A stretch of 33,301 bases of DNA from Sulfurovum sp. (GTDB lineage Bacteria > Campylobacterota > Campylobacteria > Campylobacterales > Sulfurovaceae), in NCBI GenBank assembly GCA_026985755.1, contig JALSPX010000191.1:1-33301 (forward strand), in the 5' to 3' direction. A model generated the notes under the pieces. That model did not search any database. It was not told the DNA's origin and was given only the letters and a program-made list of their open reading frames with translations. The position numbers and the translations under genes were made by a program. Positions 24,084 through 32,536 of the stretch are shown here, one piece after another; position 1 is the stretch's first letter, and each line of letters begins with the position of its first letter.

Positions 24084-25157
24084 ATGAAAAAAAGATTATT
24101 ATTCTCTATAGTACTGACACTGTCACTCAATGCAGAAGCAATCAAAATGACCCAAGAACAGGCAAAAAACTGGAATATCAGTATAGAAGTACCCAAAGCA
24201 TCGAATACCTATCCTTTTGGGGAATTTATCGCTCATGTAGTCACGCCACCAACGTTATTGCACACGATATCTTTGCCTTTTGAAGCCAATGTACAAGCAC
24301 TCTATGTCGCAAAATATCAACATCTAAAACGTGGTGCACTTCTGGCTAAAGTCACAGGGACAAAATGGATAGAAGTACAGCAACAAGCTATTGCCGAAGC
24401 CATAGAATATAAACACCACAAACATCTCACAGAACGTAAAAATATGTTGTGTAAAGAAGAGATTATTCCACAAAAAGAGTGTGTCGCTGCCAACGCAGAA
24501 CTAAAATCTGATACCATAAGAGTAGCAGCTTCAAAAGCACTACTCAAAGGATATGGTGCCAGCGAGCGTATGATTGAAGCACTATTTGAAAAATTTGAAC
24601 TAAGCAACACGATTAATATCACTAGCCCCATCGAAGGAAACCTCATTTCCCTCAGTGCCACACCAGGTAAAAGCACCAATCCTGATGATGCATTGTTTGT
24701 CATTAAAAAAGAGGGTGCACTATGGTTAGAAGCCAATATAGAAGCCCAACGTACCCAAAAACTCCATGAAGGTGAAAAAGTAGAAATAACGTTAAATGAC
24801 AAAACATTTCAAACAACCATACTACAAATCGCTCCTGTCATTAATCCAGAAAATCAAACACGTCAAGTACGGTTTTTAATACCCAAAACCACAAATATTT
24901 ACTCAGGTTTTATAGGAAGTGCAAAACTTACACGCTATACCGATGTGCTTAAAGTAAAAAAGAATTCTGTGATTAAACAAGGGGGCACGCAGATTGTTTT
25001 TGTCAAAACCGATGAAGGTTTTGTGGCAGTACCTGTTGAGATACTTTCTGAAGATAAAGTCTATTATTATTTGAAAACCTCTCCACGACTTAATCATGAA
25101 ATAGCAACCAATTCTTTGGCTATCTTGAAAAACCTACTAGGTGGCGACGATGAATAA
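24084..25157 (+). CDS. RND membrane-fusion protein (CusB/CzcB type)
   Basis: 357-residue periplasmic adaptor with signal peptide (LLFSIVLTLSLNAEA). It shows the lipoyl-like halves around LPFEANVQALYVAKYQHLKRGALLAKV and ITSPIEGNLISLSATPGKSTNPDDALFVI, a short alpha hairpin between them (residues 95-165, with C-x-E-x-x-x-PQKEC), the beta-barrel LWLEANIEAQRTQKLHEGEKVEI and a membrane-proximal end ending GGDDE. Such adaptors join the RND pump to the TolC channel and in CusB deliver metal. It lacks the Met-rich N-terminus of E. coli CusB. Its last codons overlap the pump gene by eight bases. Confidence 0.82.
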   Translation: MKKRLLFSIVLTLSLNAEAIKMTQEQAKNWNISIEVPKASNTYPFGEFIAHVVTPPTLLHTISLPFEANVQALYVAKYQHLKRGALLAKVTGTKWIEVQQQAIAEAIEYKHHKHLTERKNMLCKEEIIPQKECVAANAELKSDTIRVAASKALLKGYGASERMIEALFEKFELSNTINITSPIEGNLISLSATPGKSTNPDDALFVIKKEGALWLEANIEAQRTQKLHEGEKVEITLNDKTFQTTILQIAPVINPENQTRQVRFLIPKTTNIYSGFIGSAKLTRYTDVLKVKKNSVIKQGGTQIVFVKTDEGFVAVPVEILSEDKVYYYLKTSPRLNHEIATNSLAILKNLLGGDDE

Positions 25158-28100
25158 AATTATTGGATTTGCCCTTGCACAAAGGCTTTTCTTTTCTCTT
25201 TTGGCTGTAGTGATACTTGGGCTGGGTATTAAAACCTACAATGAGTTACCAGTAGATGCATTTCCTGATATCTCACCCACACAGGTGAAAATCATTATGA
25301 AATCTAACGGTATGACCCCTGCAGAAGTAGAATCTGGTATCACGGTACCTATTGAGACAAAGATGGTTGGTATCCCTTATGAAACGATGATGCGTTCTAC
25401 CACCAAATATGGTCTTGTAGACATCACCATAGACTTTGAAGATGGTACCGACATCTATTGGGCAAGACAACAAGTAGGTGAGAGGCTTGCTGAGATTCAA
25501 GGAGAACTACCTGAGAATATCACAGGAGGATTAGCCCCTATTTCTACACCACTGAGTGATATTCTTATGTTTACCATAGAGTCTGACACCTTAACACTTG
25601 AAGCAAAACGTACACTCTTGGATTGGATTATCTCTCCTAAAATACGTGCAATTAGCGGTGTAGCCGAAGTCAATGCCTTGGGTGGCAAAGTAAAAACATA
25701 TGAAGTCGTACCAAACCTTAATCAAATGCGTGCAAAAGGTATAACACTCGATCAACTCTTTGAAGCACTCGAGAAAAACAATAAAAATGATGGTGCAGGT
25801 CGTGTATCTCAAGGGGTAGAGAGTATCTTGGTCAGAAGTGTGGGAAGACTTAAAAATATCCATGACATCCAAACGCTACCTATTCGTAAGATTGGTGATC
25901 ATATTATTACCTTGGGTGATGTCGCTACTGTGCACTTTGGGTATCTCACACGTGCAGGATTTGTAAGTAAAAATGGTGAAGGAGAAGCAGTACAGGGTCT
26001 CGTGCTCGGGCTAAAAGGCATCAATACAGCCATCGTTTTGGATAAAGTCAAAAAAGAGTTATCTGCTCTTGAAAAAATGTTACCTCATGGTACCAAAATA
26101 GATATTTTTTATGACCGTTCTGAACTTGTTAACCTAGCTACAGACACTGTAAAATCTGCACTTTATGAGGCCATTGTATTGATTATGGTTATCTTGCTTT
26201 TAATGCTTGGAAACTTGGCTTCAGCGGTGAGTGTAGCCCTTATTTTACCTTTTGCATTACTTATGAGTTTTATGGCAATGCAATACTTTGGGCTTACAGC
26301 CAACCTCATGAGTCTAGGTGGACTTGCCATTGCTATTGGGATACTGGTGGATTCTGCGGTGGTTGTCGTAGAGCATATTACCGCTGAATTGGGTAACCCC
26401 AAACGTCAACGTCATAGTAAACTACATATTATTTATGAAGCCACAGTCGAAATGGCACCTTCTATTATTACAGGTGTTTTGATTATTATCATCGTATTTT
26501 TACCTATCTTGACACTAGAAGGCTTAGAGGGAAAACTGTTTAAACCTGTGGCTTTGAGTATTATCTTTGCACTCTTTAGTTCTTTGGTTTTGGCATTGAC
26601 ACTTATTCCTGTGTTGAGCTCTTTTATTTTAACAAAACGACCCGATCCTGAGTCTTTTGTGGTGCGTTACCTTACCAAAGGCTATAGACCTATTCTAGTA
26701 TGGTCACTCGATCACGCCAAAATCGTCATTCTCTTTGTGCTCATGCTCTTTGGGGGTTCACTCTATCTTGCAGATAAAACAGGAAAATCTTTTATGCCTA
26801 CCATGGATGAAGGCAGTATTATCATCGGGGTAGAGATGTTACCCTCTATCTCACTCAAAGAGAGTTTGGCACTCAATCTGAAAATACAAAAAAAGCTCAT
26901 AGCTTCTGTGCCTGAAATAGAAAATATCATTGCCAGAACAGGAAGTGATGAATTAGGACTGGACCCAATGGGACTCAATGATACCGATACTTTTCTAGTA
27001 CTCAAACCCAAAGAGGAGTGGAGAGAGCCTTCAAAAGAGTTTATTATCAATGAGATACGCAAAGTCCTTGATGAATTTGTAGGGATTGAATATGGCTTTA
27101 CACAACCTATAGAAATGAGAGTCTCAGAGATGCTTACAGGGGTACGAGGAGATTTGGCTATTGCTATTTTTGGTAGCGACAATGCTGTCCTTGAATCTAT
27201 CGCCGTTGAGATAAAAGATCTCTTGGAAAAAATACCCGGAAGTGCAGATGTTTACAAAAAAGCCAATGAAGGGGTAGAATATTTTGAGCTTGAATTTGAT
27301 AAAAAAGCGATGGCATATTATGAAATTACACAAGAGGAGCTCAATAACTTTTTAAAAGTGATGGTGACAGGATTAGATATTGGTGTCATTCAAGAGGGTA
27401 TGCGTCGTATTCCTCTTGTGGTCAAAGGAGATGATGCCTTACAAAACTCTCTTGATAGGATTAAAAAACTATACTATCCTGTAGCAGATGGTAAATCTAT
27501 ACCCTTAAGTAACTTTGTCAAATTTGTCTCCAACGCAGGACCCGTACAAATAGAACACGAACATGGTTACAGAAAAACCATTGTACAATCCAACGTAGAA
27601 GGTCGTGACCTCGTGAGCTTTGTAGAAGAAGCCCAAAGAAAAATAGAAAATGAGATTAAACTACCTGCAGGATATTATGTAGAGTATGGTGGTGAGTTTA
27701 AAAACCAACAAAGAGCGGCAAAACGTTTGGCTATTATTGTGCCTTTGGCACTCTTTTTAGTCTTTATTTTACTCTTTGTCTCATTTAAATCCTTGCGGCA
27801 AGCATTGATGGTCCTTATTAATGTACCATTGGCACTCATAGGTGGATTTATTGGGCTCTATTTTAGTGGGGAGTATATGTCTGTACCTGCATCTGTTGGG
27901 TTTATCGCCCTTCTTGGTATTGCAGTTCTCAATGGTGTGGTGCTCGTGAACTATTTTAATTATCTTATACAAAATGGTTCTACGCTCAAAGATGCTGTCA
28001 TTGAAGGATCGGTAAAAAGATTGCGACCTGTATTGATGACAGCGATTATTGCAGCATTTGGGTTACTCCCCCTACTCTTTGCAACAGGTCCTGGCTCAGA

Positions 28101-28233
28101 GATACAACGCCCCCTTGCGATTGTCGTCATCAATGGGCTGGTGAGTTCCACCATCCTAACGCTGATTATTTTACCTATTCTATATATGCGTTTCTCAAAA
28201 AAGAGTCATTCTTTAGAATCTAAGAAAATTTAG
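25150..28233 (+). CDS. Heavy-metal efflux RND pump (CzcA/CusA/CznA family)
   Basis: Proton-driven inner-membrane trimeric exporter of 1027 residues. Start ATG 25150 has AGGTGG five bases upstream; GTG 25141 is less likely. The N-terminus (IIGFALAQRLFFSLLAVVIL), the DAFPDISPTQV motif, the helix-4 proton-relay segment GILVDSAVVVVEHI (residues 397-410) and ARTGSDELGLDPMGLND identify the HME-RND class. The relay has Asp and Glu but not the DFG Asp of CzcA, as in CusA-like members. Yet the pore region FTQPIEMRVSEMLTGVRGDL is closer to Czc/Ncc/Czn proteins and lacks a clear Met set. Metal therefore not assigned; Zn/Cd/Ni/Co or Cu/Ag possible. The end overlaps the convergent next gene by 14 bases. 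Confidence 0.88.
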   Translation: MNKIIGFALAQRLFFSLLAVVILGLGIKTYNELPVDAFPDISPTQVKIIMKSNGMTPAEVESGITVPIETKMVGIPYETMMRSTTKYGLVDITIDFEDGTDIYWARQQVGERLAEIQGELPENITGGLAPISTPLSDILMFTIESDTLTLEAKRTLLDWIISPKIRAISGVAEVNALGGKVKTYEVVPNLNQMRAKGITLDQLFEALEKNNKNDGAGRVSQGVESILVRSVGRLKNIHDIQTLPIRKIGDHIITLGDVATVHFGYLTRAGFVSKNGEGEAVQGLVLGLKGINTAIVLDKVKKELSALEKMLPHGTKIDIFYDRSELVNLATDTVKSALYEAIVLIMVILLLMLGNLASAVSVALILPFALLMSFMAMQYFGLTANLMSLGGLAIAIGILVDSAVVVVEHITAELGNPKRQRHSKLHIIYEATVEMAPSIITGVLIIIIVFLPILTLEGLEGKLFKPVALSIIFALFSSLVLALTLIPVLSSFILTKRPDPESFVVRYLTKGYRPILVWSLDHAKIVILFVLMLFGGSLYLADKTGKSFMPTMDEGSIIIGVEMLPSISLKESLALNLKIQKKLIASVPEIENIIARTGSDELGLDPMGLNDTDTFLVLKPKEEWREPSKEFIINEIRKVLDEFVGIEYGFTQPIEMRVSEMLTGVRGDLAIAIFGSDNAVLESIAVEIKDLLEKIPGSADVYKKANEGVEYFELEFDKKAMAYYEITQEELNNFLKVMVTGLDIGVIQEGMRRIPLVVKGDDALQNSLDRIKKLYYPVADGKSIPLSNFVKFVSNAGPVQIEHEHGYRKTIVQSNVEGRDLVSFVEEAQRKIENEIKLPAGYYVEYGGEFKNQQRAAKRLAIIVPLALFLVFILLFVSFKSLRQALMVLINVPLALIGGFIGLYFSGEYMSVPASVGFIALLGIAVLNGVVLVNYFNYLIQNGSTLKDAVIEGSVKRLRPVLMTAIIAAFGLLPLLFATGPGSEIQRPLAIVVINGLVSSTILTLIILPILYMRFSKKSHSLESKKI

Positions 28234-29260
28234 CAAGTACCTTTTGTAGTGCCTCTTTGGCACTATGTAAAAAGAGTGTACTTTTTCCAGAGAGTTTGCC
28301 CTCTTCAGACATTGGTGTGGAGATAAAACGTGTAATATTCTCTATGAGATTTTGTGTATCTTTCATCTCTGCTAAAGATTGGTTATGATATTCAGTACTG
28401 TTCTCTTTTTGACCTTCAAAGTGCAATATTCTTTTGAGTTTTCCTGCTTGTTCGTTGAGCACAATCTCATAGTCTTTTAAGACTTTGATAGCATCAGAGA
28501 TATGTGCATCCACTTTATCCATCTCCTCTTTACAACTTGCTTTTTTACTAATATACTCATGTGTCTCTTCTATCTGTTTTTGTGCAAAACGAAGATTAGA
28601 GCCTCCTTTTAATCCCACACGTATCCAATAAATGATTGCCATCACAGCAAGTACTGCCGCTCCCACCATAAGTCCACCATTGATAGCATCATCAGGACGA
28701 CCTATTTGTGTACCAAACCAACCCAGTATCTTTTCTATAGTTTCAGCGCTTGGTACTTTGCTCATATCTAATGTTAACCCTAATTTCTCGGTAGCTAAAT
28801 AGATCAATCCCCCCAGTGTTGCAGCACCACCTAGAAGAGAAAGAATAAGTCCCGTAAACCTTCCAGAATGTACATCTTTTAATGTAATAGGTGCAACATC
28901 GTCCTTGGCATCAAACAACACAAAATCCTCATCCTCATCTATGCTCTCTATCGTATGTCCAAGTGTTTCTATCAATGCTTGTGCCGCATCCAAGCCACCT
29001 GACTTGAGTGCTTGTTTTGCAATATCAAACTCTTTTAAATCATCTGCTAACAAGAGCTTACAATCTTGGATTTCATTCTCACTAGCATCTACAAGTGCTT
29101 TGGCTTCTTCTACCAATTGTTTTGCGATACTATGTTTTTTCATCTTTTTTACAGGTTTAACTGACTCTTTTTTCTCCTCTGTGTCTAAGTTTTCCTCTAC
29201 TTCTTCAAGTTCCTCTTCTACTATTTCTTTATCTATTTCCATATTTTTATCTTCATGCAT
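28220..29260 (-). CDS. Membrane coiled-coil protein, unknown
   Basis: 346 residues in three parts. Residues 1-125 are acidic and helical (EIVEEELEEVEENLDTEEKK) and lead into AQALIETLGHTIESIDEDEDF. Two membrane helices follow, FTGLILSLLGGAATLGGLIY (near 134-156) and GGLMVGAAVLAVMAIIYWI (near 200-218), separated by a small polar loop with GWFGTQIGRPDDA. The C-terminal 120 residues form a further helix-rich domain. Both ends are probably cytosolic. GGAG lies seven bases before the ATG. It is divergent from rseP across a 124-base gap and overlaps the RND pump stop antisense by 14 bases. No family recognised; the layout resembles membrane-anchored scaffold or division-associated proteins, but this is only a resemblance. 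Confidence 0.72.
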   Translation of the reverse strand: MHEDKNMEIDKEIVEEELEEVEENLDTEEKKESVKPVKKMKKHSIAKQLVEEAKALVDASENEIQDCKLLLADDLKEFDIAKQALKSGGLDAAQALIETLGHTIESIDEDEDFVLFDAKDDVAPITLKDVHSGRFTGLILSLLGGAATLGGLIYLATEKLGLTLDMSKVPSAETIEKILGWFGTQIGRPDDAINGGLMVGAAVLAVMAIIYWIRVGLKGGSNLRFAQKQIEETHEYISKKASCKEEMDKVDAHISDAIKVLKDYEIVLNEQAGKLKRILHFEGQKENSTEYHNQSLAEMKDTQNLIENITRFISTPMSEEGKLSGKSTLFLHSAKEALQKVLAKFS

Positions 29261-29350
29261 ACTTCAACTCCATAAAATAATATTCTATATTTTATATTCT
29301 AGCTAAATTTTTGTATAAATATTTAATTTATCTTCATTCTTTACTACACT

Positions 29351-29360
29351 TAGCTATAAT
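29351..29360 (+). promoter_or_regulatory. -10 box of the rseP-yggS operon
   Basis: TAGCTATAAT, identical to the box before cysS, ends 24 bases before the rseP ATG. Confidence 0.6.
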
Positions 29361-29384
29361 CACATAAAATTATTTAGGATTTTC

Positions 29385-30467
29385 ATGAGCATCATAGTCG
29401 CACTTTTGGTTTTATCGGTACTTATCTTTTTTCATGAACTTGGGCATTTTACTGCGGCACGTTTTTTTGGTGTACAGGTAGATGTGTTTAGCATCGGTTT
29501 TGGTAAACGTCTTTGGACAAAAAAAATAGGAAAAACAGAGTGGAGTATTTCTGCCATTCCTCTAGGTGGCTATGTTAAGATGAAAGGGCAGGATGACGCT
29601 GACCCTACAAAAATCTCTTATGATAATGACTCTTACAATGTTAAAAAGCCTTGGCAACGTATCATCATACTGCTTGCTGGTCCTTTTGCTAATTTTTTGA
29701 TGGCGTTTTTACTTTACTTTTCTGTTTCACAAATAGGTACATACCCACATCCTCTCTTTAATTTTAGCAAATATTTACCTGCAACCATAGGTGCTTTTTC
29801 TAAAGATTCTCAAGCAAAAGACATTGGTATGGAAATCAATGATACTATAGTTAAAATCAACAATAATAAAATTGCAAACTGGGATGATATAAGTAAAATA
29901 TCACAACATACAAGCTATCCGCTACAAATTTCTGTGTTAAGAGACAAACAAATATTGACTTATACTTTACAGCCAAAAGAAAAAATAATCAAAAATAAAT
30001 TTGGGGAAGATGTAAAACGTATGCTTATTGGTATCAGTCCACAAGTACCAAAGGAAACATTATCATTTTCTTTTTCAGAAGGTATCGTTTATGCTTGGAA
30101 CGAAACTCTTTATGCCTCAAAACTTATCTTCACAAGTATAGAAAAATTATTAACTGGTGCAGTAGGAATAGATAAAGTAGGAGGGGTTGTGACGATTATA
30201 GATATTACCTCACAAGCAAGTCATGCTGGTATTGTCATATTATTTTTATTTACCGCACTCATCTCTGTAAACTTAGGTGTCTTAAACCTACTGCCTATCC
30301 CAGCACTTGATGGAGGGCATATCATGTTCAACCTCTACGAGATGATCACAGGTAAAAGTGCCTCAGAAAAGGTCATGATGTACATCACTATGGTGGGATG
30401 GGCGTTGCTTATTGCACTTATGATGTTAGGATTGTATAATGATATTAACAGATTAATGGAGAAATAA
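29385..30467 (+). CDS. rseP: Site-2 intramembrane protease RseP (M50)
   Basis: Zinc metalloprotease in the inner membrane that cleaves membrane segments of anti-sigma factors and leftover signal peptides. Helix 1 contains the metal site HELGH at residues 17-21; the distal LLPIPALDGGH near 305 gives the third ligand Asp. A single PDZ domain lies around residues 115-200 (IGMEINDTIVKINNNKIANWDD), against two in E. coli; 360 residues is typical for Campylobacterota. Which regulator it cleaves here is unknown. The stop abuts the ATG of yggS (TAAATG), so the pair is one operon under the TAGCTATAAT promoter. Confidence 0.93.
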   Translation: MSIIVALLVLSVLIFFHELGHFTAARFFGVQVDVFSIGFGKRLWTKKIGKTEWSISAIPLGGYVKMKGQDDADPTKISYDNDSYNVKKPWQRIIILLAGPFANFLMAFLLYFSVSQIGTYPHPLFNFSKYLPATIGAFSKDSQAKDIGMEINDTIVKINNNKIANWDDISKISQHTSYPLQISVLRDKQILTYTLQPKEKIIKNKFGEDVKRMLIGISPQVPKETLSFSFSEGIVYAWNETLYASKLIFTSIEKLLTGAVGIDKVGGVVTIIDITSQASHAGIVILFLFTALISVNLGVLNLLPIPALDGGHIMFNLYEMITGKSASEKVMMYITMVGWALLIALMMLGLYNDINRLMEK

Positions 30468-31154
30468 ATGAGCATACTAGATAAAGAACAACTAAGAGCA
30501 AATCTCGATGAAGTCATTTGGAACATTGAAGAGGCACGTATATCAGTAAGTGAACACCACATTGTAAAACTTGTTACCGTTTCCAAATATACAGAGCTAG
30601 AAAACATCTCAACACTGTATGCGCTAGGACAACGTGCTTTTGGAGAGAACCAAGTACAGCAACTCAAAGAGCGTATGACTGCACTAGAGGAGCTACCACT
30701 CGAATGGCACATGATAGGCTCACTTCAAAAAAACAAAATCAATAACCTCATAGACCTTCGCCCTACCCTTATGCAATCGCTCGATTCCCTAGACCTTGCC
30801 CAAGAACTTAACAAAAAACTAGCAGCCAAAGAGACAAAAATGTCTTGTCTTTTACAGATTAATGCAGCAAATGAAGAGAGTAAATCAGGCTTTGGTGTAG
30901 AAGAAGCGTATGACATGTATCAGACCATCAAAGAGAGCTGCCCTCACATTCAACTTAATGGTGTCATGACCATAGGCGCACACACAGATGATACAAAGCT
31001 GATACAACAAAGTTTTGAGACTACCCATAACATCTATGAAAAACTCCAAAAAGAAGGAGCAAAGTACTGCTCTATGGGTATGAGTAATGATTATACATTG
31101 GCTATAAAATGTGGGTCGAATTTAATTCGCGTAGGTTCTGCATTATTTAAATAG
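30468..31154 (+). CDS. Pyridoxal phosphate homeostasis protein (YggS/PLPBP family)
   Basis: 228-residue fold-type III PLP protein without known catalysis that keeps PLP, amino-acid and keto-acid pools balanced. PLP would bind Lys40 in LVTVSKYTE. Family blocks follow: GENQVQQLKERM, LEWHMIGSLQKNKI, QSLDSLDLAQELN, CLLQINAANEESKSGF, GVMTIGAH, and the phosphate-binding CSMGMSNDYTLAIKCGSNLIRVGSALF. Translationally linked to rseP, an order found in several Campylobacterota. It ends 20 bases before a long palindromic repeat. Confidence 0.93.
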   Translation: MSILDKEQLRANLDEVIWNIEEARISVSEHHIVKLVTVSKYTELENISTLYALGQRAFGENQVQQLKERMTALEELPLEWHMIGSLQKNKINNLIDLRPTLMQSLDSLDLAQELNKKLAAKETKMSCLLQINAANEESKSGFGVEEAYDMYQTIKESCPHIQLNGVMTIGAHTDDTKLIQQSFETTHNIYEKLQKEGAKYCSMGMSNDYTLAIKCGSNLIRVGSALFK

Positions 31155-31173
31155 TAGGAGCAAGGAGACCAAC

Positions 31174-31274
31174 CTCGTTCCCACGTTGTACGTGGGAATG
31201 CATACTACACCTCAATCCAAATGAAAAACAATCCTCATTTACATATGCATTCCGACGCTAAGCATCGGAACGAG
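31174..31274. repeat. 101-bp composite palindromic element (MITE/REP-like)
   Basis: CTCGTTCC at the left end (31174-31181) is the reverse complement of GGAACGAG at the right end (31267-31274). Each end folds into its own hairpin: TTCCCACG-TTGTA-CGTGGGAA (31178-31198) and TTCCGA...TCGGAA (31250-31270). Inside, GGAATGCATA (31195-31204) pairs with TATGCATTCC (31244-31253), leaving a 39-base A-rich centre. No open frame and no clear target-site duplication. It lies between two convergent genes, where it may also end transcription. CGTTCCCACG...CGTGGGAATGC units are, as I recall, widespread in bacterial genomes. Confidence 0.75.
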
Positions 31275-31293
31275 AAAAAATGAACAAAGAAGC

Positions 31294-31716
31294 TTACGAT
31301 GCCACTTCCATCTGACATTTTTCACACACACCATACAAATTAATCTGCTGTTTTTCCAACTTAAAATGCTCATTGTTTGTAAGCGTATGCAATAAGGTAT
31401 CAGTTTCTTGCATACGTGGTTTATCTTCCACGTCCCCACACTCAGTACAGACAAGATGTATATGATCATCTTTCACCAACTCATATTTAGGCTTTTTTCC
31501 TGTGATAGGCACTTCAACCAACACACCTTTTTCAACCATCAAAATAATATTTTTATATACCGTAGCAAGAGAAAGAGATGGATGTGTTTTTAGCACTTCT
31601 TCATAAATAGCATCAATAGACATATGTCCATAGTTTTCTATACTCTCTAGTATATTCATACGTTGAAATGTTGCTTTTAAGTCATTTGCTTTAAGTAGTG
31701 TTGCATAATCTCTCAT
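31294..31716 (-). CDS. Fur/PerR-family metalloregulator
   Basis: 140-residue repressor with a winged-helix N-terminus (LKATFQRMNILESIENYGHMS, and the recognition helix SLSLATVYKNI) and a metal-binding C-terminus with HIHLVCTECG and GVCEKC, the two CxxC pairs of the structural zinc site. Context points to PerR: a peroxiredoxin gene lies directly upstream in the same direction. However, the residue aligned with Asp85 of B. subtilis PerR is Glu (KYELVKDDH), as in Fur-type proteins, which would reduce peroxide sensitivity. ATG 31716 is preferred (AAAGGAA nine bases upstream, MRDYATLLK typical); the frame continues upstream to 31791 but without a ribosome site. It could also be the Fur that acts on the feoB promoter. 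Confidence 0.82.
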   Translation of the reverse strand: MRDYATLLKANDLKATFQRMNILESIENYGHMSIDAIYEEVLKTHPSLSLATVYKNIILMVEKGVLVEVPITGKKPKYELVKDDHIHLVCTECGDVEDKPRMQETDTLLHTLTNNEHFKLEKQQINLYGVCEKCQMEVAS

Positions 31717-31818
31717 CTGTGATATTCCTTTCGTCATTAAAGACCATGCGATAGCCCCATAGACTTGCTTAAAGGGAGGGGGAGGAAACAAGTCTTATGG
31801 AGCTAACGCATGATCTCA

Positions 31819-31843
31819 TATTTCCAGCAAAAAGCTGGAAATA
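31819..31843 (-). terminator. Hairpin after the peroxiredoxin gene
   Basis: TATTTCCAGC and GCTGGAAATA form a perfect 10-base-pair stem around AAAAA, eight bases after the peroxiredoxin stop (minus strand). No T run follows on that strand, so it may attenuate rather than fully stop read-through into the Fur/PerR gene. Confidence 0.5.
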
Positions 31844-31850
31844 GTTTCAA

Positions 31851-32447
31851 TTAAAGCTCTTGGGCGTGTTTACCAAGGTATTCAGCAACACCTTCAGTGT
31901 CAGCTTTCATTCCTTCGTCACCTTTTTGCCAACCGGCAGGACATACTTCACCATGCTCGTTCGTAAATAGCATAGTATCTACCATTCTAATCATTTCGTC
32001 AATGTTTCTTCCTAATGGAAGGTCATTAATCACTGCATGTCTGATAGTCCCATCAGCATCAATAAGGAAAGACCCTCTAAGTGCTACAGCATCATCAAGA
32101 AGCACATCATAGTCTCTAGCAATTTGCTTAGAAAGGTCAGCAACGAGAGGCATATCTACTCTACCGATACCACCTTTTTCTACTGGTGTTTCTCTCCATG
32201 CGAAGTGTGAAAATTGGCTATCTACCGATACACCAATAATATTGATACCTCTTTCTCTAAAATCTTTTGCTCTGTGAGAAAATGCGATGATTTCTGACGG
32301 ACATACAAAAGTAAAATCAAGTGGATAGAAGAAAAGCACTGCACCCTTTTCACCTAGGTTATCCATAAGATTAAAATCCTCAACAATCTGACCGTCTGCA
32401 AGTACAGCTGTCGCTGTAAAATCTGGAGCTTTTTTAGTTACTAACAT
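31851..32447 (-). CDS. Typical 2-Cys peroxiredoxin (AhpC/Prx1 type)
   Basis: 198-residue thiol peroxidase that reduces H2O2 and organic peroxides. The peroxidatic Cys49 is in DFTFVCPSE and the resolving Cys169 in EVCPAGW, which makes it a typical 2-Cys enzyme forming disulfide-linked dimers. The GGIG loop (residues 92-95, VEKGGIGRVD) corresponds to the GGLG motif of oxidation-sensitive members, while the C-terminal YF motif is replaced by YL (AEYLGKH). The reductant is not identified here; no ahpF is present. AAAAGGAA precedes the ATG, and a palindrome 40 bases upstream is a likely operator for the neighbouring regulator. Confidence 0.95.
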   Translation of the reverse strand: MLVTKKAPDFTATAVLADGQIVEDFNLMDNLGEKGAVLFFYPLDFTFVCPSEIIAFSHRAKDFRERGINIIGVSVDSQFSHFAWRETPVEKGGIGRVDMPLVADLSKQIARDYDVLLDDAVALRGSFLIDADGTIRHAVINDLPLGRNIDEMIRMVDTMLFTNEHGEVCPAGWQKGDEGMKADTEGVAEYLGKHAQEL

Positions 32448-32486
32448 ATTTGATTCCTTTTAAACAATAATTTTTATTTACAAAGG

Positions 32487-32506
32487 AATATTATCACAAT
32501 AATATT
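32487..32506 (-). promoter_or_regulatory. Perfect 8-bp inverted repeat before the peroxiredoxin (PerR/Fur-type operator)
   Basis: AATATTAT and ATAATATT flank a four-base centre, 40 bases upstream of the peroxiredoxin ATG. The A/T-rich ATTAT...ATAAT form is compatible with Fur/PerR-family boxes and it overlaps the expected promoter region. Binding is inferred. Confidence 0.5.
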
Positions 32507-32536
32507 AAAAGGAAATAAAATATATAAATTTATATC

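Noticed and set aside
24317..24802. A 161-codon minus-strand frame
   Set aside because: Antisense to the membrane-fusion gene, with low-complexity Ser/Leu composition and no ribosome binding site.
28905..29306. A 133-codon Ser-rich open frame on the plus strand
   Set aside because: It is antisense to the Glu/Lys-rich part of the membrane coiled-coil gene; Ser/Phe runs are the expected mirror of GAA/AAA codons. No ribosome site, no family.
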